Assembly (NCBI GenBank): GCA_032622095.1
Contig: CP136068.1
Location: 14,057,729-14,121,728, forward strand
DNA from: Siphonodentalium dalli
Lineage: Eukaryota; Mollusca; Scaphopoda; Gadilida; Siphonodentaliidae
Length of the DNA stretch: 64,000 bases
Direction of reading: 5' to 3'
The translations under genes and the position numbers were made by a program. Below the pieces are notes generated by a model. It made no database searches. It saw only the letters and a list, made by a program, of their open reading frames with translations, and was not told where the DNA came from. This document shows positions 52,301-61,300 of this stretch, one piece after another. Every line of letters begins with the position of its first letter. The first letter of the stretch is position 1.

Positions 52301-55300
52301 AACAATTAAAGTTTAAAACAAATATTTCAGTCATCAATTGTGAACCGCCCAGAAAATGAGGATATAATTTGATAATTTGGCCAAAATTATTTTTAATTTG
52401 GCCAAAAAACATTTGGCAAAAGTTGTTTTTAATTTGGCCAATAACATTTTCTGAACACTGAACTGCACCCTCTTGAACCATCGCAAACTCACACGTTTGA
52501 GTTTACTAACTGTTCCCTCACAGGCCTGGGTGGTAGCATAACTTGAATGAATGGGTAGTCTTGTGGTCATGCATGAAACATTTTCGAGATGAAAACCTGA
52601 AAATTATATGGTTCGGCCCGGTGTGAGAACATTTTGAAATCTGAACATAAAAATTTCAAAATCCTAGCAAATAACTGGCTTCAGCTTTCCAATTGTTTGA
52701 ATTTCCATCCTGATACCCCCTATATAAGGTTGGCAAATTTCCAACAGATATTTTGACTTAAAGTAGGAAAATATCCAAATGTTGGTCTAAAAACAACAAA
52801 TTCCCCACTAATATATAGTTGGAAAATCAAATTGCGAGAAAATGTCAACTTATAGCTGGTATTAAGTTTACAACTAATGTGTGTCAGGTATGAAATTTCC
52901 AACTGTTGAACATTTTTACCCCCCTCCACGCAACCCCAACATCCCTTATTGCGACGTCCTTGTGATTATATCTCCGTCTGCAGTCTACATGACGATATTA
53001 ATGCTAAGTTATTTGGCGTTCCGTACAATCTCAATCGGAATGTTAATTCGAAATTATAAAAAACAAACTCTAATCGTAGTCGTTATATTTTGCGAAATGA
53101 ATTTTTTGGCCCCAGGTGATTTTACGGATACGAATAGCTAAAGTTATCCATTGCTCTATCCGTAAGATGCGAAACCTTTCTATTATTTCTTCGTGATTCA
53201 AAAATAAGACGGGAAACCGACAGAAACTCCTCTTTAAAACATTTCCAGTCCAGTGTTCGAGTCTAAATTTACGAACACTATTTTACTTTTTATTTATATT
53301 CTAGTGTATTCTTATAGCATGTTTTGAACAAGAAGTGGCACTTAAAGACGCTATTTGGTTCGATATTAAATGTTCTATATATATATGTACATTTGTCTCA
53401 TGTCATTTTTGGTATTTTAGATGGACAGTAGATTTTGTTACTGCTTCGATAACAAACCATATGGTAGTTCTATGGTATTTATAGGTCTAGTTTATTTGTC
53501 ATATCTGGTTTATAATTGTTTTAGCATAACAAAGCAGAAATATCCCCATGGAAGACTCGCATATATAAGAATAACGCACTGGCACGGTTGTCTTTAATGC
53601 TGCGCCAGCGCAGCTCCCGTCGTGAAAGGGTTAAATTATATTTTTATTTTGTTTTTGTAACTGGGGATTTGTAACCCTTATGCATCACTGTTCATTTTCT
53701 GGGTACGTACAATATGGTTTTCACGAAGAAAATTGGACTCATGTTGCAGATAGACCAACCAAGCTTTGGCATGCCAAACAAAGAGTATCTGCTAAAGGGA
53801 CGGGATGATGTCATGGTGATGGCTTACGAGAAGTTAGCCCGGAGTATTGCCATTGAACTTGGAGCTGACGCAGCGACAGCGGAAGCAGATATGAGCGATA
53901 TGGTGGATTTCGAAATCGATTTGGCCAAAGTGAGTTACATAATAGTTAATACACCTAATATTGATAATACTAATACTAATACTGCTTCCCAGTCAATGTG
54001 TTCATAAACGTATAACCACATTGCGGTTATTTTCCAATAACCACATAACCATCGGATATCACCGGAGATTGTCGGACATACGTATACACGATCCGTATAC
54101 TGTTTGAATATTCATCCCGTTCAAACTTGGCAATGCGCAAGAAGAATTATGTTTTTGTATAATTAGTGTTACGAATTTATTCTGGGCTTTTGCCAGACAC
54201 ACATCAGTAAAGCTATTAGCCAGTGTCACACGTAAAACGTGTTACTATGGTATTTCTATGGATATGTATTTGGCGGGAAAAGTCATTTGATTTTTGCGGC
54301 GCAAAAGCTACAGGTTTTGATTTAGCGGGCCAACTTGCAGTTTAACGAGTAAATAGTAATAAAGTTTTATTAAAGGCACCGGCGGCGTTCGTTGCAGAAA
54401 TATTCATATTTGTTCAAATCGCCATAAACAGAAGGAATATTAAAAAATATATAGTTTTGTTCATATGCCAAACATAATCAGCGCATAAATAGTATATTGT
54501 CGTCAAGACGTACGATGGTGTATGTAAATAAGAGCCTGCTCGTGTTATAGAAATTTTGTTTCTTTTTACATAACACAGTGCAATTATATTGGTTAATCAC
54601 ACACAGATGATATAAACGCTCTTTATTATTTCCATATCAGGAAAACCAGTAACAAATAACGCTCTTTATGTTTACCATATCCGGATCTAAACAAAAGCCA
54701 GGTTATGTAACGTTTGTTTACATAACAAAGGAAACATTTGACAATAACATACTGTTTGTGCCATATTTCTGATTGGTATAAGAACAAAGTCTGTCTATAT
54801 TTTACTATTATTTCTGTTTATGGCGGTTTTTGACGGAGGTGAATATTTTAACAGCATACCCACCGCCAACGCCGCCCGTATCTTTAACGTGTAAATAATA
54901 ATCAAGTGTTATAAACAGATTAACACAATCGCATCGCTCCTATCCATGGCTCATACTATCAGTAGCGGTCATGGGAGGGCATGCAACAAAAACCACATCT
55001 GTTTGGGGTGTATAATCACACAATAATATTGGAATATTAACAATGATAACATTCCACAAACTGTACATGCGCGCAGAAGAATTTCCAGGAGATATATACA
55101 GGTTTGATTAAGAATTTTGTATGGTCGCCGGTGTAATTTAAACACACACTTCCTATAACGTGTAATAGTTTCATTCCTAAGTCCGAATATTCGAAAACTA
55201 TCGGGACATTGCCTCCTGGGTTCTGAACGATAATTCAAGCATAGCAACAAGATGAAAATAACATTAAGATCCACAACAGTTCAATATCACAAAGAAGAAT

Positions 55301-58300
55301 CTGTTTTATCCAGAAACACGTCGCAGTAAAAAAAACTACTTCAAATTCGAAGCCAAGATGGTTTATCAACGTCGATAAATAATACCGGTGTATTTGCCCC
55401 GGACGGGCAACGAATATTTTACACGTGCAGCAAGAATATGCAACACCACAAAACAATCAATAAATATTTTATAACGCGCCTGGGTATCTGTACAAGAAAT
55501 ACAGACCGCGGCGCTACGCAGAGATACTCAAGCGGCCCATATCCTATACGTAGAGACTAGCGACATGTCCTCAGGGCGACCACATGCAAGCTTAATTGGC
55601 TTCAATCAAAACATACTCTTCCCGCGGGGACATGTTATGTATATGATATTCCCCTCACTGTCGAGTATTCCGAAAAAGTATCACCGAGGCGCAGCCGAAG
55701 TGTATTAGGACGATATCAAACAGCGAGGGAACAAAGTATGCTCCTATTGCGTTCCTGCAAGCACATTCAGACAAACATAGAATCTATAGATGTTATAGAT
55801 ATGTTTTCCATTATGTAAGCAGCAACTATAGTCGTAACAACAGGAGCGGCATCAATAAAATTATCATTATATATTAAACTCTATTAATATTTTATTTTAA
55901 CTTTTACAAATTTTATTTCAACACTTTGTTGTCAAATCATAATGTACTGAAACTTAAATTTATGCAATGATGTTGGCAATTAATTCACGACCATAGAATC
56001 CAATATTGGCCATATGACACTCCAGGGACATATCGCCCGACATATTTGCTGCAACTGCAATCACATCAATCAAAGGAGTGTATATATGATGATAAAGTTT
56101 TTACTGTGGTTATTTCCGTATGTTACCACCTTTGTAATTAATTAATGTTTATTTTACCATGCCTGGTTATTGCCATATTTATATCAATTAAGAATTACGT
56201 ATGCGCTGTCGTACTGATGGTTAATAAGCAGAAAGGCTATTGGTACGACAATCATAACCGACAAATTTTGACGTAAAACAAAATTCCCTTTTTTATCTTA
56301 GGAAGTATCAAATAGTTTCATGTACATTTTAAACCCCTGTCACACTCAGGCCGGCGCTCTCACTGCGCTGCAAAAGTACCAACATATGAGTAACACGCAG
56401 GAGGAGCGCCGAAAACTGTCGAAAATAGTCAAACTTTTAAAACAAAGTATGCTCCTATTGCGTTCCTACTTTGTCAAGTCTCGCGCTCTTAGTGCGTTCA
56501 AGTCGCTGTCATTGTGATGCTAGTACGTTCGCAAAACGTTCTCTGCGCGGGCGCGGAGAGTACAGATAGCGCCTCCTGCGTTCTCCAGTCATAGTCAGTT
56601 TTTAAGTTGTGAGGAAAATACCTAACACTCCGCAATAGATTAGCTGTCCGATTAAACTACTGTCACACTCCGCTGCGATCAGGCCGGCGCTTGCATTGCG
56701 CTGAAAAATAATCAAAGCGCCAAGCAAAACGCAGTAAGGTATCCAAGAACGTATTGGTGACGCAGTGGACACTGGCTAGGACGGGAGAGGGTCCCCGTGA
56801 TCGCCCCAGAGCGCCAGAGCGCCGCGCTTGTTTTGTGCATGCACAACACAAGCGCAGAGGTTCGGCGTTCTGACCAGGCGTAGTACCGTTGCCATGACAG
56901 CGCAAAGCGTACTAACAACGCAATGACAACGACTTTAACGCATTAAGAGCGTTTACGACGTGGAGGAAACGCAGTGAGAGCGTATGAGAACGTGAGACTT
57001 GACAAAGCAGGAACGCAATGGGTCGTAAAAAGAGCGCGAAAACGTGATAAGCGGGATAGGGGCATAGCTTGTCACGCGTGCCGCATGTATGACTGGTGGG
57101 GAGTTTCTCGTTTCGCGTGCGGGCTGACATTATCAATGGGTGTTTTATTAGTTTTATTTATAGAATGGGAATTTTTGGGAATATTTAAAAGTCAAACTGC
57201 GAGCTGGAGGCCGAGTCCCGTAAAAGGTGCTTGTAGTTGGGGAAATTAAATTTCGTTTATTGTGTTAATCAACGTTGATTAATGTTGATGTTTGGTTTGT
57301 GGTAAACTATATGTGTATTACAAATGAAAGAAATTTCTGCAGCCCACTGGGGGGTTGTGGTCGGAGACGGTCGAGTCGACCACCGGTTCGTTAATTTGGT
57401 GCTGGTTGTTATTGTTATTTAACGGAATTCTGAGTTGGTCATTCGCAAAACCAATATATTTTATATTCTACAATTACATTCTTGGGTTTATAATATATGA
57501 TCTTGAGCGCGTTACCATTTCTGACATTGGTTCTCTTGTTTTAACAGATTGAAAATTTCTGACAATTTTCCGCGCTTCCACTGTGCGTTACTCGTATTTT
57601 GATACTTTTTCAACTCAAAGCAAATGCCAGCTTGATCGCAGTGGAGTGTGACAGTGGTGTGAGCAGACCGCATTTCAAAGTGGGATCGTAGTGTAAACCT
57701 GCTGTAAACGCCGGAAGAACGCCATGTATAACGATTGGGCGTAAAGCGAGCGCCAGAGTCGCAGTGGCAGCACAATGTGGACGTTCTATGAGCGGGAACC
57801 AGTCCATAACACCCCATGACAGCGCAGAAAGAGCGCAATAAGTTTTGGACAGAGCCTCATTGAGCGTATTAAGGACGGGAAAGGCACGTAGGGATAATTT
57901 GATTAAGCTCACTGTAGTCGCAAAAGACAAGATTAATTTCTTGCTGCGACCACGAGAAGCTAATATGCGCTCTTGCTACGTATATATATACACATAACGC
58001 TCACGTCGCTCGATTGGCGCTTTGCTTTGCGCTGTCACGGCGCACCTAGTACAAACGCTATCGCATGCCAAATGGGGTGGGATGCTGAAAAATCGCAAGC
58101 CAATTTGCGCGCGATTTAGTTTGCCGTGTCCCGCGTGACTCAGCATCGCATGCGAATATGTTTCGATTGTAAAATTCAAAGAAATGTAACTCTAACATAC
58201 CCGTTATTTAGTAAAAAATCATACCAAAAGAATGACACCACAAAGAGACACGTTTCAAAAACACTATAGGAAAAATCACTTTTAGGGTGGGTGGGCTTGG

Positions 58301-61300
58301 GGGAGGCGGACGGCACTGTCTAAGACCTGTTAAGCATTGTTAAATTGATATCGAGCCTGATGGCTCATAAAAACAACTCTATATATAAGCGCCCGCGGCT
58401 ACCACTTTATAGCATCAAGGGTAGACTGAGCAAATCGAGACGGGATGCTGGTCCCGCCAAACTCTCCAGACGGCATCGACATATCAAAACGCATGCGATT
58501 CTCGCCTATCGTATCCGTATTTGGACGAGATTGTAAGACCATAGCCTGCACGGCGACAGTACTACGTCCTGGTCAGAACGCCGAGCCTCTGCGCTTGCAT
58601 AAAACAAGCGCGGCGCTCTGGCACCTATATATGGGCGACCATGAAGATCCTCGGCCGTTGTAGCTAGTGTCCACTGCGTCACCAATCGGTTCTTGGAGAC
58701 CTTAGTGCGTTTAGGTGGGCGCTTTGATACTTTTGCAGCGCAATGAGAGCGCCGGCCTGAGTGTGACAGGGGCTTAACGCACGCTGGTCATATCACTCGA
58801 TGCTACTGTCATTTCTACAGCAGAATGTATTCAAGAAATGCATGTGACCGAGAGATAACCTTAATGGCTTAATGTGTGACAACCAATGGTTTTATAGTAT
58901 TCTGTGGATTGATAGCTGATGATTAAATTATTAAAGTAAATTGATGACGGTTTTCCAACTGTAGTTATTTCATAGCAATTGCTGAAAAACACATTAAATG
59001 TATAGCGTGTTTTTGGGCGGTAAATCATGCTGGGTACCTTGGTAGCAACATTGGTTACAAAACAGTCAGTCACACACGGACATAGATCCACACGGAAGTA
59101 ACGCAGATATGAATACTATGGTGGATCCCGATTTAGAAAAGGTGGCCGGGTGTATAAACTTTGAGAGAATAATCAACTGCATTCAACAGGTTAACTTTAT
59201 CCATTCACAAAGATTCATTATTTTCCATCATATTACATAATTTGTGATGCAATATTATTGTGGTTGGCTTACTAGAAACGTCTTGGTGGTGGACCAACCT
59301 CCATTGTCGAGATAAATGGCTACTATCAGATGCGAGTGAAGAAATGGTCGTGGATATTCATGGGATGATTCGATCCAAAAAGCCGCCGCAATTATAGACC
59401 CAAAGACGGGCATTCACATTTACAAATGACTAAAGAGGTGTACGCTATATACATATATGTGTTTCGTTTTTATGTTTTCAAATGTTTATTCTACGTTCAC
59501 AGATTTCAACTCCAGCCGAAGACAGACGAAATTCCACACTGCTGTATAACATAATGACCATAGAAGATCTTGCTCAGAGATTTGGCCCGGTAGGTGAAAT
59601 GCGTAATGCTTGGAATAAACTAAGCCGCTCGCAATTTCCATTCAATTCTTAATTCTCATCATATATATATATGTGCTTTATTTTATAATATAACACTATC
59701 GTTGCCAAGTTTGATTATCTGCACTCCTAACAATTGGCTCAGTTGCTTGGCGCATTAAGACAACATAGACCGTTTAGCGATGGGGAACCTTGTTCTAATC
59801 CCAACGAGAGCGGATTTGAGATCCACGCACAGGGGACGTAACATGATTTATGTATCTGGGCAAGTTTGGGAAAACTTGTGAATAAATATGATGGCTTTTG
59901 TTACATCTAGGTCTGGTTCCTGGGTCCAAATGAGTCATATGATAGATACTCTTATACGGCGGTAAAATGTCACATAATAGTTCATCCAACTTTACGCATA
60001 ATTTAGTAATAACGGTACTGATTTTTCTTCATAATGACACAATAATGAAATTAATGTGTTAAGTCTGTTCCTGATATTCTGTGCAAAAATTTGAGAATTT
60101 GTTTTTACAAATTTGTTCAGAGTGTATAAACCCTGCAAATCGGTATTTCGTGTAATAAATTAAATATATTGTCCCTCCTTCCAAAGTTATATAACGAACG
60201 CGAGCATAATTTCTGCATTCAGACCGCCATGGGGCATTAACCCTTTCGTAGCGGGAGCACGCTGGTGCAGCATTAATGATCATGTGCCAGTGCATTCTCT
60301 TGTATAGGGAGCCTCGCATAGGGAGCCTCCCATATACAGGACATTGCACTGGCTTACGAAGTCACTGTAAATGTTGTTTGGCCAATGCATTCTCTTATAT
60401 ATGCGAGGCTCCCTATGGGAGACTCGCATATATAAAAGAATCAATTGCCACATGGTTTTCGCAAAATTTCAGGAAGCTCGAATCATGCAAGGGTTAAAGA
60501 TTGCGAAGGCATTCGTGGTGGGTGCAAATTAAAAAATCATTCCAAGTTTGTTAAACTATTATTATCGAGAATAATATTGAGAAAGAGTTTTTTTTGCTGA
60601 GCAATTAATGCATAGAATGATAAAGAAGAAGGAAAGTAAAATTCCAAGATGGCTGCTGGAAGCCATGCTTTATAACGAATTTCGGAAATAATCGATGGCT
60701 CATATCACGAGCTCACCCCGAAGATCCATATCAAGTTTGGTGATGATCGGATGAGGGATGTGGTCTGTATATTTATATATAGGGTGCGCCAAAGGATTTA
60801 TTCATACAAAGAGTAAATTCCAAGATGGCCTCTAGTGGCCATGTGTTTCAACGAATGTCGGTCAATATAGGAGGCTCACATCTAGAGGTACATTTGAAGA
60901 TACATTTGAAGTTTGGTGCTCACCAGATGAGGGATGTGGTCTGTGGGGTGTGCCTAATGATTTAGTCATGCAAAGAGTAAAATCCAAGATGGCTGCCGGC
61001 GGCCAAGATTTTTATAGAAAATTGTTCAAATTTAATAGCTCCCATTTAGAGGTGATTCTAAACATGACTGTATATTTTCAAATCCTCCAATAAATGCGGG
61101 CTGCAGGGTGTACCGATGGATTCAAATTTGAAATCTAAGATGGATGCTGGCGGCCATGTTTTTTAACAAATATTGGTCAAAATAGGAGACTCCGATCTAA
61201 GTGACCCCCGAAGACCCATAGGAAGCTTGGTGATGATCGGATGAGGGATGTGGTCTGTATGGTGTGCCAAAGGATTTAGTTATGCAAATAGTGAAAGCGA

